64,000 nt of DNA from Caulobacter sp. (GTDB taxonomy: Bacteria > Pseudomonadota > Alphaproteobacteria > Caulobacterales > Caulobacteraceae). A model generated the notes under the pieces. That model had not been told where the DNA came from, searched no databases, and worked only from the letters and a program-made list of their open reading frames with translations. The stretch lies in contig JAGIBE010000044.1 in NCBI GenBank assembly GCA_017744495.1, forward strand, positions 1-64,000, written 5' to 3'. A program made the position numbers and the translations under genes. The first letter of the stretch is position 1; each line of letters opens with the position of its first letter. Shown here in pieces: positions 36,384-45,856 of this stretch.

Positions 36384-36954
36384 GTGCGCATCGAGCTGTT
36401 GCGTGACCATGAACCAGCGACAGGCGCCCAATCGCTCACGCCGTCCGTCGGTCTGGTCGAACTGGCGAAAGAGGCAATCCGCGATCATTGGGAGCGGCAT
36501 ACCGCATCAGCCAAACGACTGATCGAAGCAGGCAAGCTTGAGTTGAAACTCGACCGCAGTATCGATCAGCTTCTGGATCGGATCGTAGAGAGGGATAGCG
36601 AAACGGTGGTCGCCGCTTATGAGCGCAAACTGAAAGTGTTGAGGAGCGGCGAGCCGAACTTCATGATCAGGTCGCTCGCACAGACGAGAAAAAGCCGGAC
36701 CCAGCGCGAGCAGTTAGAACTGCGCTCAAGTTTCTCTCAAACCCTTGTATTTTTTGGAATTCTGGGGCGCCCAGCGAGAAGCCTTTGGTGGCAAAACTCG
36801 TGTTTCCAAGCGGCTCACATATAGCCGGGAAACAGGGTTTAGAACGCCATTAAGTGATTGTCTCTTCTTGGCTTTCTCGTCTTTCGAGGCCTTGAGAGAG
36901 AAAATGGCGCGCCCGGAACGATTCGAACGTCCGACCCTCAGATTCGTAGTCTGA
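36384..36954 (+). pseudogene. Remnant of a large serine recombinase, ending inside the tRNA gene
   Basis: SLTPSVGLVELAKEAIRDHWERH and DRSIDQLLDRIVERDSETVVAAYERK are typical of the C-terminal half of large serine recombinases. The N-terminal resolvase domain is missing. The frame shifts near 36745, after which the other frame gives RLTYSRETGFRTP and then MARPERFERPTLRFVV. The latter is encoded by the antisense of tRNA-Arg up to 36954, a common ending for recombinases of tRNA-integrated elements. It is probably the former integrase of the island, now inactive. Confidence 0.75.
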
Positions 36955-36981
36955 TGCTCTATCCAGCTGAGCTACGGGCGC
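36905..36981 (-). tRNA. tRNA-Arg (anticodon ACG)
   Basis: The minus strand reads GCGCCCGTAGCTCAGCTGG, a D-loop, the anticodon loop CTACGAA (anticodon ACG, complement at 36945-36947), the T-loop GTTCGAATC, and the closing acceptor strand CGGGCGC with discriminator G and encoded CCA. All stems pair. Its 3' end faces the recombinase remnant, as expected for an integration target. Confidence 0.96.
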
Positions 36982-37212
36982 GCACTGCCTTTCGGCGAGG
37001 CGGGGGAGATAGCCCGGACGATCCGGGGACGCAAGCGCCTTTTGATGCAAAATCGGCGAAGTTTGTGGAGAAGGGCTTCTGGGCCTTGACCCGCAAGGCT
37101 CCGCTCCCTTCTTGAGAGGGAGAACCTTGGCCGCTTGCGGATCGTGATCGCGCGCTCTCCGTTTCCGTGACCAGGGTCCCATGTGCCCCGAGTCCCTCGA
37201 CGAAAGTTCGCC

Positions 37213-38940
37213 ATGCGCCTGATCGCCCCGCTGCTCCTCGCCCTGATCGCCGGCTGCGCGCCCCTCTCGGCGGAGGCCCGGCCGCCAGCCGAGGGTGCGG
37301 TCGCCGCTAAGACGCCGGCCTACAAGCCCAGTGGCATGGTGGCGGCGGCCAATCCGCTGGCGGTCGAAGCCGGCCTGCGTGTGCTGCGCGACGGCGGCAC
37401 GGCGGTGGACGCGGCCGTGGCCGTGCAGGCGGTGCTGGGCCTGGTCGAGCCGCAGAGCTCTGGCCTGGGCGGCGGCTCGTTCATGGTCTTCTACGACGCC
37501 AAGACCGGCAAGGTGACCGCCTATGACGGCCGCGAAAAGGCGCCTCAGGGGGCGACGCCGCAGCTGTTCATGGGTCCGGACGGCAAGCCGCTGAACTTCG
37601 TGACCGCGGTGCTGTCGGGCCGGTCGACCGGCGTGCCCGGCGCGGTGGGCATGCTGGCTCAGGCCCAGAAGGAGCACGGCAAGGCCGCCTGGAACACGCT
37701 GTTCAAGGACGCCGAGCGCCTGGCCGACGGCGGCTTCACGGTCAGCCCGCGCCTCGCCGGCATGATCAACAGCCCCCGTGTGCCGCAGAACACCGCGCCG
37801 GATGTGATCGCCTATTTCACCAAGCCGAACGGCCAGCGCTACCAGGCCGGCGACACTCTGAAGAACCCCGCCTACGCCGCCACCCTGCGCGACCTGGCCG
37901 GCAAGGGTCCCAGCGCCCTCTACGAGGGTCCGCTGGCCCAGAAGATCGTCGATCGCCTGCACCAGGGCGACCTGCCCTCCACCATGACCTTGGCGGACCT
38001 GAAGGCCTACAAGCCGCGCTCGGCCGATGCTCTGTGCCGGCCGTGGAAGGTCTACACCGTCTGCGTGCCCAATCCGTCGTCGAGCGGCGTGTCGGTGATC
38101 CAGGCCCTGATGATGCTGGAGCACACCGATATCGCCAAGCGCGGCCCCACCGATCCGGTGGCCTGGACCCAGCTCGCCGAGGCCGAGCGGGTGATGTACG
38201 CCGACCGCGACCGCTATGTGGGCGACCCGTCGTTCGTGAAGGTGCCGGTCGACGGTCTGCTGGACCCGGCCTATGTGGCCGAACGCGCCAAGCTGATCGG
38301 CCAGACCGCCGGGGCCGCCCCACCCTTCGGCCTGCCCAAGGGCGCGCCGGTCGTCGGCCCCGACAGCACCCAGGAACCGGCCGGCACCACCCACATGGTC
38401 ATCGTCGATCCGATGGGGAACGTGGTGTCGATGACCACGACGGTCGAGAGCGTGTTCGGTTCGGGCCGGATGGTCGGCGGCTTCTTCCTCAACAACCAGC
38501 TGACCGACTTCAACTTCGACCCCCGCGACGGCGACGGCGCGCCGGGCGCCAACGCGGTGGCCGGCGGCAAAAGGCCGCGCTCGTCGATGGTGCCGATCGT
38601 GGTGCTGGACAAGGACGGCAAGTTCCTGGCCGCCCTGGGCTCGCCCGGCGGCTCGGCGATCCTGTCCTATAACCTCAAGGCCATGGTCGGGGTGTTCGAC
38701 TGGGGCCTGACCATGCAGCAGGCCATCAACCTGCCCAACCTGGTGGCGCGCGGCGACATGTTCTCCGCCGACGTCGACCGGTTCGGCCCGCAGATGACGG
38801 CGGCCCTCCAGGCGCGCGGCGTGGCGATCAAGACGGGCCAGGTCGAGGGCTCGGGCCTGCACGGCGTGATCGTGCGGCCGGGCGGCGTACTGGAAGGCGG
38901 CGCCGATCCCCGGCGCGAGGGCGTGGCGAAGGGGCTCTAG
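37213..38940 (+). CDS. ggt: Gamma-glutamyltransferase
   Basis: GGT cleaves and transfers the gamma-glutamyl group of glutathione in the periplasm and self-processes at a threonine. The 575-residue protein has a lipoprotein-like signal (LALIAGC), the GMVAAANPLAVEAGLRVLRDGGTAVDAAVA start, the autocatalytic Thr in AGTTHMVIVD, and glycine-rich GSPGGSAI near the substrate site. ATG 37213 was chosen because it puts the signal at the N terminus. A glutamate-cysteine ligase gene lies 18 kb away, not linked. Confidence 0.95.
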   Translation: MRLIAPLLLALIAGCAPLSAEARPPAEGAVAAKTPAYKPSGMVAAANPLAVEAGLRVLRDGGTAVDAAVAVQAVLGLVEPQSSGLGGGSFMVFYDAKTGKVTAYDGREKAPQGATPQLFMGPDGKPLNFVTAVLSGRSTGVPGAVGMLAQAQKEHGKAAWNTLFKDAERLADGGFTVSPRLAGMINSPRVPQNTAPDVIAYFTKPNGQRYQAGDTLKNPAYAATLRDLAGKGPSALYEGPLAQKIVDRLHQGDLPSTMTLADLKAYKPRSADALCRPWKVYTVCVPNPSSSGVSVIQALMMLEHTDIAKRGPTDPVAWTQLAEAERVMYADRDRYVGDPSFVKVPVDGLLDPAYVAERAKLIGQTAGAAPPFGLPKGAPVVGPDSTQEPAGTTHMVIVDPMGNVVSMTTTVESVFGSGRMVGGFFLNNQLTDFNFDPRDGDGAPGANAVAGGKRPRSSMVPIVVLDKDGKFLAALGSPGGSAILSYNLKAMVGVFDWGLTMQQAINLPNLVARGDMFSADVDRFGPQMTAALQARGVAIKTGQVEGSGLHGVIVRPGGVLEGGADPRREGVAKGL

Positions 38941-38943
38941 CCC

Positions 38944-40458
38944 TTAGGGCTTCGACCTCGCCTTCGGCTTGGCCTCTTCAGCCGGCGCTTCGGGCAGCGG
39001 CTCCGGCGTCCCGGCCAGGGTCAGGTCGAAGACCGAGCCGCCGGGGCCGGTCTCTACGAGCGCCAGGTCGCCGCCGTGTCCCTGGGCCAGCTCGCGGGCG
39101 ATGGCCAGGCCCAGGCCTGTACCGCCGCGGCGCACCGAGCCCACGAATGGCTGGAAAAGATTGGCGCGCGCCTTCTCCGGCACGCCCGGGCCGTCGTCGG
39201 ACAGGCGCAAGACGCTCATGCCCTCGGCGCGGCGCAGCTCGACGAACACCCGGCCCTTGCGGCCGCGATCGGGCGCGCCCTCAATGGCCTCGCGGGCGTT
39301 GCGCAGCAGGTTGGTCAGGATGCGGTGCAGCTGGTCCGGATCGGCAACCACCTGTTCGCGGTTGTCGATCACCGTCTCCAGGGCCACGCCCGAGGGCAGC
39401 AGGCCGGCGTCCTCGGCGGCCATGTCGAGGGCGGCGCGCAGCGGCGTGGCGCGCAGGGCTGGGGCCGGCTCCTTGGACTTGCCGTAGGCCATGACGTCGC
39501 TGGCCAGGGTGATGGCGCGGTCCAGGGCCCGCTCCAGCCGCGGCAGGGCCTGGGCCACCTTGGGGTCGCCAAGGGCGGCCAGGCGGTCGGAGGCCATCTG
39601 GGCGCTGGTCAGCATGTTGCGCAGGTCGTGATTGATCTTGGCCACCGCCTCGCCCAGGGCCGCCAGGCGGGCCTTAGCCTGCAGGGCGGTCAGCAGGTCG
39701 GTCTGCATCATGTCCAGCTCGCGCTCGGCGCGGCCGATCTCGTCGCGACGGCGCGAGACCACCACCCGGGCGGCGGGATCCTCTGGATTGGCGCGGAACC
39801 GCTCCATGGCCTGAGTGATGCGCTGCATCGGCCGCACGAGCAGGAAGTTCAGCGATAGATAGATCAGCCCCCCGGCCAGCGCGGCGACGAAGACCGTCAC
39901 CCCGGCCAAGCGGCCCAGATTGGCGATCAGCTCGGCCTTCAGCTGGGCGTCGGGCAGGACGATCTCGACGAACTCCGCCTCCTGGCGGAATCTCGGCTCG
40001 GCCATGACCCGCACCATGCTGCCGGGCTTGCTCTTGAGGGTGAAGAACGGCGCGGCCAGCCACGAGCCCGGGTTCTGGCGGCGCAGGTCGACCAGATAGG
40101 GCGTGGTGATCTTCAGGCCGCGCGGCTCGGTGGGCAGGACCAGGCGGCGGGCGCCGTCGACCTCGAGCGCCACGATCACCACCCCCGCCTGGTCCAGCAG
40201 CTGCTGCGACACCCGGTCGGTCACCCGCCGCTCGGGGTCGGCGTCGGCGATGGTCGAAGCCAGTTCGGCGGCCCGCACGCGGTCCAGCAGCCACTGCTCT
40301 TCCAGATAGGCCATGGCCGGGGGCAGAATGACCGCGCCGGCGATGGCCACGAACAGGGCGGTCAACAGCAGCAGGCGCGCCGACAGGCCGCCGGGCCACG
40401 GGAAGCGACGCCCTGGCTTGGCTGTTTCCGGAACGGACGGCGTGACCGGCTCGGTCAT
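38944..40458 (-). CDS. Sensor histidine kinase
   Basis: The 504-residue membrane kinase has two membrane helices (about 27-50 and 185-212) around a periplasmic sensor domain, a HAMP segment (LVRPMQRITQAMERF), the H-box INHDLRNML, N-box NLLRNAREAI, G1 DDGPGVP and G2 GGTGLGLAIARELAQGHGG. No response regulator lies beside it. It ends the sixA-DUF952-pyrD-VTT gene run, 9 bases after the VTT gene, so it may be co-transcribed. The ligand is unknown. Confidence 0.92.
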   Translation of the reverse strand: MTEPVTPSVPETAKPGRRFPWPGGLSARLLLLTALFVAIAGAVILPPAMAYLEEQWLLDRVRAAELASTIADADPERRVTDRVSQQLLDQAGVVIVALEVDGARRLVLPTEPRGLKITTPYLVDLRRQNPGSWLAAPFFTLKSKPGSMVRVMAEPRFRQEAEFVEIVLPDAQLKAELIANLGRLAGVTVFVAALAGGLIYLSLNFLLVRPMQRITQAMERFRANPEDPAARVVVSRRRDEIGRAERELDMMQTDLLTALQAKARLAALGEAVAKINHDLRNMLTSAQMASDRLAALGDPKVAQALPRLERALDRAITLASDVMAYGKSKEPAPALRATPLRAALDMAAEDAGLLPSGVALETVIDNREQVVADPDQLHRILTNLLRNAREAIEGAPDRGRKGRVFVELRRAEGMSVLRLSDDGPGVPEKARANLFQPFVGSVRRGGTGLGLAIARELAQGHGGDLALVETGPGGSVFDLTLAGTPEPLPEAPAEEAKPKARSKP

Positions 40459-40467
40459 CTGTCTGGG

Positions 40468-41205
40468 TTACTTCAGGTCTGAGGCTTCGGCAACGCGTCG
40501 GCGTCGCCAATAGCGCCACAGCGGCGGCAGGAGAGCTAGGCCGCCCATCGCCGCGATCGGCAGATAGATGCGCGGCGAGAACAGGGTGTGCAGGGTCACC
40601 GGCTCGCCGCTGGCGAAGATGTGCCCCAGGCCTGCGCCGATGCCGGCATAGACGAACGAGCTGGGCACCATCCCCAGGAACGAGGCCAGCAGATAGGTCC
40701 GCACCGGGATGTTCATCAGGCCCGAGGCGACATTGACCAGCAGCAGGGGGAAGGCCGGGATCAGGCGCAGGGTCAGCAGGTAGGAGAAGGCGTCGGCCTT
40801 GAAGCCCTCTTCGATCCGCGCGAGCAGGGCGCCGGGCTTCTTGCGCAGGAAATCGCCGAAGGCGGTGCGGCAGACCAGATAGACCACGGTCGAGCCGCCG
40901 GTCGCGCCGGTCACCGCCGCGGCGCCGCCGCCGATCGGTCCGAACAGGAAGCCGCCGGTCAGCGACAGGATCAGGGCGCCCGGCAGCGAGATCGACACCG
41001 TGGCCACGTAGATCAGCACGTAGATCACGGCCGTCTTCAGCGGATTGGCGGCGGCGTAGGCCTGCAGGGCCTGGCCATGAGCCTGCAAGGTGGCCAGGTC
41101 GAGCTTGCCGGCCAGGCCGCTGCTCAAGGCGACGACCAGCAGGATCAGCAGCGCCCCCAGGGGGCCGAACCGCCGCAGCCAGGCCAGGGTGGTGTCCGGC
41201 GTCAT
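40468..41205 (-). CDS. TVP38/TMEM64 (VTT-domain) membrane protein
   Basis: The 245-residue DedA-like protein has the VTT motif region SLPGALILSLTGGFLFGPIGGGAAAVTGATGGSTVVYLVCR and FLRKKPGALLARIEEGFKADAFSYLLTLRLIPAFPLLLVNVASGL. Members are linked to lipid scrambling and envelope homeostasis. Four-base overlap with pyrD (ATGA) implies coupled translation, though no functional link is obvious. Confidence 0.9.
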   Translation of the reverse strand: MTPDTTLAWLRRFGPLGALLILLVVALSSGLAGKLDLATLQAHGQALQAYAAANPLKTAVIYVLIYVATVSISLPGALILSLTGGFLFGPIGGGAAAVTGATGGSTVVYLVCRTAFGDFLRKKPGALLARIEEGFKADAFSYLLTLRLIPAFPLLLVNVASGLMNIPVRTYLLASFLGMVPSSFVYAGIGAGLGHIFASGEPVTLHTLFSPRIYLPIAAMGGLALLPPLWRYWRRRRVAEASDLK

Positions 41206-42278
41206 CCGGCGCCGATCGCGTCGCTGACCGAGGCGAAGCCCTCGGCGCGGAGCCGGGCGGCCAAGTCGGCCTTGATCCGCTGGACAAGGCCGGGTCCGCC
41301 ATAGACCAGGGCCGAATAGAGCTGCACGGCGCAGGCCCCTGCGCGGATCTTGGCCAGAGCGTCGGCGCCGCTGGCGACACCGCCGGCGCCGATCAGGGCC
41401 ATCCGGCCGGCGTTGACCGCGTGGAAGCAGGCCAGCACGGCGGTGGAGGCGGTCAGCAGCGGCCTGCCCGAAAGCCCGCCGCTCTCGGCCTTCTGGGGCG
41501 AGGTCAGGTGATCGGGACGGGCGATGGTGGTGTTGCTGACGATGATCCCGTTCAGGCCGCTGGCCGCGGCGGTCTCGACGATGGCCTCGACCTCGTCGTC
41601 GGCCAGGTCGGGGGCGACCTTCAGGAAGATCGGATAGTCGACCGTGCCGGCCGCCTTCAGCAGGCCCCGCGCCTCGGCGATGCGGCCAAGCAAGTCCTCC
41701 AGCGCCGCCTTGGTCTGCAGGGCGCGCAGGCCGGGGGTGTTGGGCGAGGAGATGTTGACGGTGAAATAGTCCGACAGGCCCCACAGCCGCGTCAGGCCGG
41801 TGACGTAGTCGGCGATGCGGTCGGTCGCGTCCTTGTTGGCCCCGATATTGGCGCCGACCACGGGGGCGCGGCTGCCGGACGGGCCGCGGGCCTTCAGGGC
41901 CGACAGGCGCCGGGCGAAGGGCTCCAGGCCCTCGTTGTTGAAGCCCATGCGGTTGATCACCGCCTGGTCCTCGGTCAGCCGGAACAAGCGCGGGCGCGGA
42001 TTGCCGGCCTGGGCCAGGGGCGTGACCGTGCCGCACTCCACGAAGCCGAAACCGGCCTGGGACATGGCGGCGGGGACCTCGGCGTTCTTGTCGAAGCCGG
42101 CGGCCAGGCCCACGCAGTTGGACAGCGGCAGGCCCGCGACCGTGCAGGCCAGGATCGGGTCGTCGACGTCGGACTGGCGCGGGCCCAACCCCATCTTCAG
42201 CCCCTTGATCGCCCAGCCGTGGGCGTCCTCGGGGTCCAGCGCATGCAGGGCGCGGGCGGCGATGTCGTGAAGGCTCAT
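41202..42278 (-). CDS. pyrD: Quinone-dependent dihydroorotate dehydrogenase
   Basis: PyrD oxidises dihydroorotate to orotate in pyrimidine synthesis and passes electrons to quinone. The 358-residue class 2 enzyme has the membrane-associating N-terminal helices (residues 1-30), AAGFDKNAEV, the GFGFVECGTVTPLAQAGNPRPR loop, active-site Ser in NISSPNTPGLR, and FMN motifs GIIVSNTTI and LIGAGGVASG. It is in the middle of a five-gene minus-strand run with four-base overlaps on both sides. Confidence 0.96.
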   Translation of the reverse strand: MSLHDIAARALHALDPEDAHGWAIKGLKMGLGPRQSDVDDPILACTVAGLPLSNCVGLAAGFDKNAEVPAAMSQAGFGFVECGTVTPLAQAGNPRPRLFRLTEDQAVINRMGFNNEGLEPFARRLSALKARGPSGSRAPVVGANIGANKDATDRIADYVTGLTRLWGLSDYFTVNISSPNTPGLRALQTKAALEDLLGRIAEARGLLKAAGTVDYPIFLKVAPDLADDEVEAIVETAAASGLNGIIVSNTTIARPDHLTSPQKAESGGLSGRPLLTASTAVLACFHAVNAGRMALIGAGGVASGADALAKIRAGACAVQLYSALVYGGPGLVQRIKADLAARLRAEGFASVSDAIGAG

Positions 42279-42619
42279 GCGGGCAGCTCGCCCACGATCG
42301 GCACGCCGTCGGCGTCCAGCTCCAGCGCCCGCTCGGCGATCACCTCGTCGGCCTTCAGGTCGCGGAACAGGTGCGGGAACAGGGCCCCTCCGCGCGAGGC
42401 CTCCCACTTCAGGGCCTCGCCCAGGTCGTTCGCCTCGACGGTCAGCAGCATCAGGCCTTCCTGGCCCTTGAAATAGAGTTCGGCCGTCTTCTGGGCGGTG
42501 TCGTGGCCGGAGAAGTGGATGAAGCCGTCGGCGTGGTCGACCGCCGAACCCGTGAACGCCCCCGAGGCGCGCGCGGCGTCCCATTCGGTCTTCGGGAGGA
42601 TCTTGTAGATCTTGCTCAT
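42275..42619 (-). CDS. DUF952-family protein
   Basis: The 114-residue protein shows the family pattern IYKILPKTEWDAARASGAFTGSAVDHADGFIHFS and a C-terminal FPHLFRDL stretch. It is a small soluble protein of unknown function, often encoded next to pyrD in alphaproteobacteria. It overlaps both neighbours by four bases, so it is translated as part of the operon. Confidence 0.9.
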   Translation of the reverse strand: MSKIYKILPKTEWDAARASGAFTGSAVDHADGFIHFSGHDTAQKTAELYFKGQEGLMLLTVEANDLGEALKWEASRGGALFPHLFRDLKADEVIAERALELDADGVPIVGELPA

Positions 42620-43128
42620 TCGCCGCCGTGTCCGCCGTTTTCCGAAGCATAGAACAGGTGGCTCAAGGTCGGGGCTCCATCGGGATCGATCGCGAAGACC
42701 GCGACGGTGGCGGTCGGGAATTTGCCGCGCAGCTGGGCCAACTGGGCGGGCTCGGCCGGGCCGCCCAGGGCTAGGCGAAGCGCCAGCTCGTGCAGGCCGG
42801 GATTGTGGCCGACCACCATCACCGTGCCGCCGTCGGGCGCCTCCTCGCGGATCGCCGACAGCACCTCCTGGGCTTCGGCGTGATAGAGGTCGCGGCGCAG
42901 CTCGGAGCGGGCTTGGGGAAAGGCCGGAGCGGCCGCCGCCCAGGTCTCGCGGGTGCGGCGGGCCGAGGAGACCAGGGCCAGGTCCGGCGACAGGCCGGCC
43001 CGCGCCAGGACCTTGCCCATCAAGGCGGAGTCGTTCTGGCCGCGCGGCGCCAGGGCGCGCTCGAAGTCGCCGCCCGAGGCGGCGTGGGCCTCGGCCTTGC
43101 CGTGGCGCATGAGGATCAGTCGGTCCAT
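42616..43128 (-). CDS. SixA-like histidine phosphatase
   Basis: The 170-residue single-domain protein has the RHG motif (LILMRHGKAEAH), the SSARRTRETW segment and the second catalytic His in VMVVGHNPGLHELA. SixA-type enzymes remove phosphate from phosphohistidine on phosphotransfer proteins; substrate specificity cannot be read here. It is the first gene of the five-gene minus-strand operon and diverges from metX with a 91-bp gap. Confidence 0.9.
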   Translation of the reverse strand: MDRLILMRHGKAEAHAASGGDFERALAPRGQNDSALMGKVLARAGLSPDLALVSSARRTRETWAAAAPAFPQARSELRRDLYHAEAQEVLSAIREEAPDGGTVMVVGHNPGLHELALRLALGGPAEPAQLAQLRGKFPTATVAVFAIDPDGAPTLSHLFYASENGGHGGE

Positions 43129-43219
43129 GCCCCTCCATAGCCTCCGCCGGGGCGCTCAGGAAGCGCCGGTTGACGAAGGCCGCGGTTGACATGGGGGGCG
43201 CCAAGCGGTCCAAGGCGAC

Positions 43220-44377
43220 ATGGCTGAACTCGACTTCGCGGGACAGGTGCTGTCGGAGGGCGGAACCTGGCGGTTCCCGGCCCATAGCCCCCTGCTGCTG
43301 GACTCCGGCGGCAAGCTGGAAAACCTCGAAATCGCCTACCGCACCTGGGGCGCGCTGAACGAGGACGGCACCAACGCCATCCTGATCTGTCACGCCCTGA
43401 CCGGCGACCAGCATGTGGCCGGAACGCATCCTGTCAGCGGCAAGCCAGGTTGGTGGACGCGCTTGGTCGGCCCGGGCAAGCCGATCGACCCGGCCAAACA
43501 CTTCATCATCTGCTCGAACGTGGTCGGCGGCTGCATGGGCTCGACCGGACCGGCCTCGATCAATCCGGCCACCGGCCAGCCCTACGGCCTGAGCTTCCCG
43601 GTCATCACCATCGCCGACATGGTGCGCGGCCAAGCCATGCTGGTCGAGGCGCTGGGCGTGGAGACCCTGCTGGCTGTGGTCGGCGGCTCGATGGGCGGCA
43701 TGCAGGTTCAGCAATGGGCCGCCGACTATCCCGACAAGCTGTTCAGCGCGGTGATCGTGGCCTCGGCCTCGCGCCACTCAGCCCAGAACATCGCCTTCCA
43801 CGAGGTGGGCCGCCAGGCGATCATGGCCGACCCCGACTGGAAGGGCGGAGCGTACGCCGAGGGCAAATCGCGCCCGGAAAAGGGCCTGGCCGTCGCCCGG
43901 ATGGCGGCCCACATCACCTATCTGTCCGAGCCGGCCCTGCAGCGGAAGTTCGGCCGCGAGCTGCAGCGCGACGGCCTGTCGTGGGGCTTCGACGCCGACT
44001 TCCAGGTGGAGAGCTATCTGCGCCACCAGGGCGCGGCGTTCGTCGACCGCTTCGACGCCAACTCCTATCTCTACATCACCCGGGCCATGGACTATTTCGA
44101 CCTGGCCGCCGCTCACGGCGGGGTGCTGGCTCAAGCCTTCGCCGGCGCGCGTCACGTGCGCTTCTGCGTATTGTCGTTCACCAGCGACTGGCTCTACCCG
44201 ACCGCCGAGAACCGCCACATCGTGCGCGCCCTGACCGCCGCCGGCTGCCGCGCTGCGTTCGTCGAGATCGAGAGCGACAAGGGCCATGACGCCTTCCTGC
44301 TGGACGAGCCGGTGATGGACGCGGCGCTGCAAGGCTTCCTGAGCTCGGTGGAACGCGAGCGGGGGCTGGCCAAATGA
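43220..44377 (+). CDS. metX: Homoserine O-acyltransferase
   Basis: MetX activates homoserine (usually as O-acetylhomoserine) for methionine synthesis. The 385-residue alpha/beta hydrolase shows [11 protein letters not shown], the nucleophile elbow GGSMGGMQ, the [10 protein letters not shown] stretch, and Asp/His of the triad in FTSDWLYP and SDKGHDAFL. Acetyl versus succinyl preference is not certain from sequence. metW follows immediately, as usual in Proteobacteria. Confidence 0.95.
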   Translation: MAELDFAGQVLSEGGTWRFPAHSPLLLDSGGKLENLEIAYRTWGALNEDGTNAILICHALTGDQHVAGTHPVSGKPGWWTRLVGPGKPIDPAKHFIICSNVVGGCMGSTGPASINPATGQPYGLSFPVITIADMVRGQAMLVEALGVETLLAVVGGSMGGMQVQQWAADYPDKLFSAVIVASASRHSAQNIAFHEVGRQAIMADPDWKGGAYAEGKSRPEKGLAVARMAAHITYLSEPALQRKFGRELQRDGLSWGFDADFQVESYLRHQGAAFVDRFDANSYLYITRAMDYFDLAAAHGGVLAQAFAGARHVRFCVLSFTSDWLYPTAENRHIVRALTAAGCRAAFVEIESDKGHDAFLLDEPVMDAALQGFLSSVERERGLAK

Positions 44378-44381
44378 AGGC

Positions 44382-45059
44382 TTGGGCAAAGTGATCCGTC
44401 AGGACTTCAAGGAAATCCTCCGCCTGGTCCGCCCGGGCTCGCGCGTGCTGGACGTCGGCTGCGGCGAGGGCGTGCTGCTGGACCTGCTGACCCACGAGAA
44501 GCAGGTTGACGGCCGAGGGCTGGAGATCAGCGCCGCGGGCGTGGCCGCCTGCATGTCGCGCGGCCTGTCGGTGGTGCAGGGCGACGCCGACCAGGACCTG
44601 GACCACTTCCCCGACCGCACCTTCGACTACGCGATCCTGTCCCAGACCCTGCAGGCCACGCGCAATCCACGCCATGTGCTGGACGAGCTGCTGCGGATCG
44701 CCGACCGGGCCGTGGTGTCGTTTCCGAACTTCGGACACTGGCGGGTTCGCTGGTCGCTGCTCACCCGGGGCCGGATGCCCGAGACCGAGGCCCTTCCCCT
44801 GCCGTGGTGGGCCACGCCCAACATCCATCTGTGCACCCTGGCCGACTTCCTGGCCCTGACCGAGGATCTGGCCATGCGCATCGACGCCTGCGCCGCCTTC
44901 GCGGGCAATGGAGCGGCCCGGCAGATCGACCCGACCAAGGCCATCGAGAACTGGCGGGCGGAGTCCTGCCTGTTCATGCTCAGCCGCAATCCCGCGCCCG
45001 TCGGGAGCTCCACCTCGACGGAACCTCCGGCCCCCTCAGGCGATCTCTTCGACGGATGA
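44382..45059 (+). CDS. metW: Methionine biosynthesis protein MetW
   Basis: The 225-residue methyltransferase-fold protein has VLDVGCGEGVLLDLL (SAM motif I), GLEISAAGV, YAILSQTLQATRNP and SFPNFGHWRVR, typical of MetW. MetW binds and stimulates MetX-type enzymes. The start is either the TTG at 44382 or the GTG at 44391; both lie within 15 bases of the metX stop. The last about 25 residues are a low-complexity tail, and its stop overlaps the next gene (ATGA). Confidence 0.92.
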   Translation: MGKVIRQDFKEILRLVRPGSRVLDVGCGEGVLLDLLTHEKQVDGRGLEISAAGVAACMSRGLSVVQGDADQDLDHFPDRTFDYAILSQTLQATRNPRHVLDELLRIADRAVVSFPNFGHWRVRWSLLTRGRMPETEALPLPWWATPNIHLCTLADFLALTEDLAMRIDACAAFAGNGAARQIDPTKAIENWRAESCLFMLSRNPAPVGSSTSTEPPAPSGDLFDG

Positions 45060-45856
45060 AGCTGCGTCTCATGACCTACAATGTCCACCGTTGCGTGGGC
45101 ACGGATCGCAGGCTCGACGTCGAGCGTGTGGCCGAGGTCATCGCTGCGGAAAACGCCGACGTGGTGGCGCTTCAGGAACTGGACGTCCGGCGGGCCCGCA
45201 CCAAGGGCGTGGACCAGGCCCACCGCCTGGCTGAACTGCTGAAGATGCGCTCGCACTTCCACCCGGCCATGGCCGTGGAGGAGGAGCTCTACGGCGACGC
45301 CATCCTGACCGCCCTGCCCGAGAAGAAGATCAAGGCCGACGGTCTGCCGCTGTACCCATTGATCCCTGGCTTGGAGCCGCGCGGGGCGATCTGGATCAGC
45401 GTCGACGTGGGCGGCACGCCGGTGCAGATCGTCAACACCCATCTGGGTCTGGTGCCCCAGGAGCAGAAGCGCCAGGCCGCCGCCCTGCTGGGCGAGGGCT
45501 GGATCACCCACGAGGACTGGAAGGCGCCGGGCATCCTGTTGGGCGACTTCAACGCCACGCCCTATTCGGCGACCTACCGCCTGCTGAAGGCCGCCCTGCG
45601 CGACGCCCAGACCCAGAGTCCGACCTGGCGGCAGCCCCCCACGGCGACCTTCCCGTCTAACTTCCCGTTCATGCGCATCGACCACGTCTTCCTGACCAAG
45701 GGCCTGGAGACGGTGGGCGTGCGCTCGCCCTACGGCCCCTTGGCGCGGACCGCCTCGGACCACCTGCCGCTGGTGATCGATCTGGAGATCACTCCCGCAG
45801 GTGATCCGGCAGCGCCGGCCGGCAATCCGCCGTCAGGCGGTGCAGCTCCTTCCTGA
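45056..45856 (+). CDS. Endonuclease/exonuclease/phosphatase-family hydrolase
   Basis: The 266-residue protein shows the EEP metal-site motifs: MTYNVHRCVG, Glu in VVALQELDV, INTHLG-like VNTHLGLV, GDFNATP and SDHLPLVIDL. Substrates of such stand-alone proteins range from nucleic acids to phospholipids. It is translationally coupled to metW. Its last 68 bases overlap the convergent phospholipase gene and encode a Pro/Gly-rich tail. Confidence 0.9.
   Translation: MKLRLMTYNVHRCVGTDRRLDVERVAEVIAAENADVVALQELDVRRARTKGVDQAHRLAELLKMRSHFHPAMAVEEELYGDAILTALPEKKIKADGLPLYPLIPGLEPRGAIWISVDVGGTPVQIVNTHLGLVPQEQKRQAAALLGEGWITHEDWKAPGILLGDFNATPYSATYRLLKAALRDAQTQSPTWRQPPTATFPSNFPFMRIDHVFLTKGLETVGVRSPYGPLARTASDHLPLVIDLEITPAGDPAAPAGNPPSGGAAPS

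Larger units (their letters stand above)
25731..36981. mobile_element. Putative tRNA-Arg-associated genomic island carrying a lanthipeptide locus
   Basis: The block is more AT-rich than its flanks. It ends on the right at a tRNA-Arg(ACG) gene with a decayed serine recombinase reading into the tRNA, begins on the left with a 5'-truncated RTX gene, and contains accessory functions only. tRNA 3' ends are classical integration sites. The left boundary is approximate, since I saw no attL repeat. The element looks immobile now because the recombinase is a fragment. Confidence 0.6.

Noticed and set aside
43129-43219. SAM-II riboswitch upstream of metX
   Set aside because: SAM-II elements often precede metX/metA in alphaproteobacteria, but the 91-bp gap lacks the conserved pseudoknot sequence.
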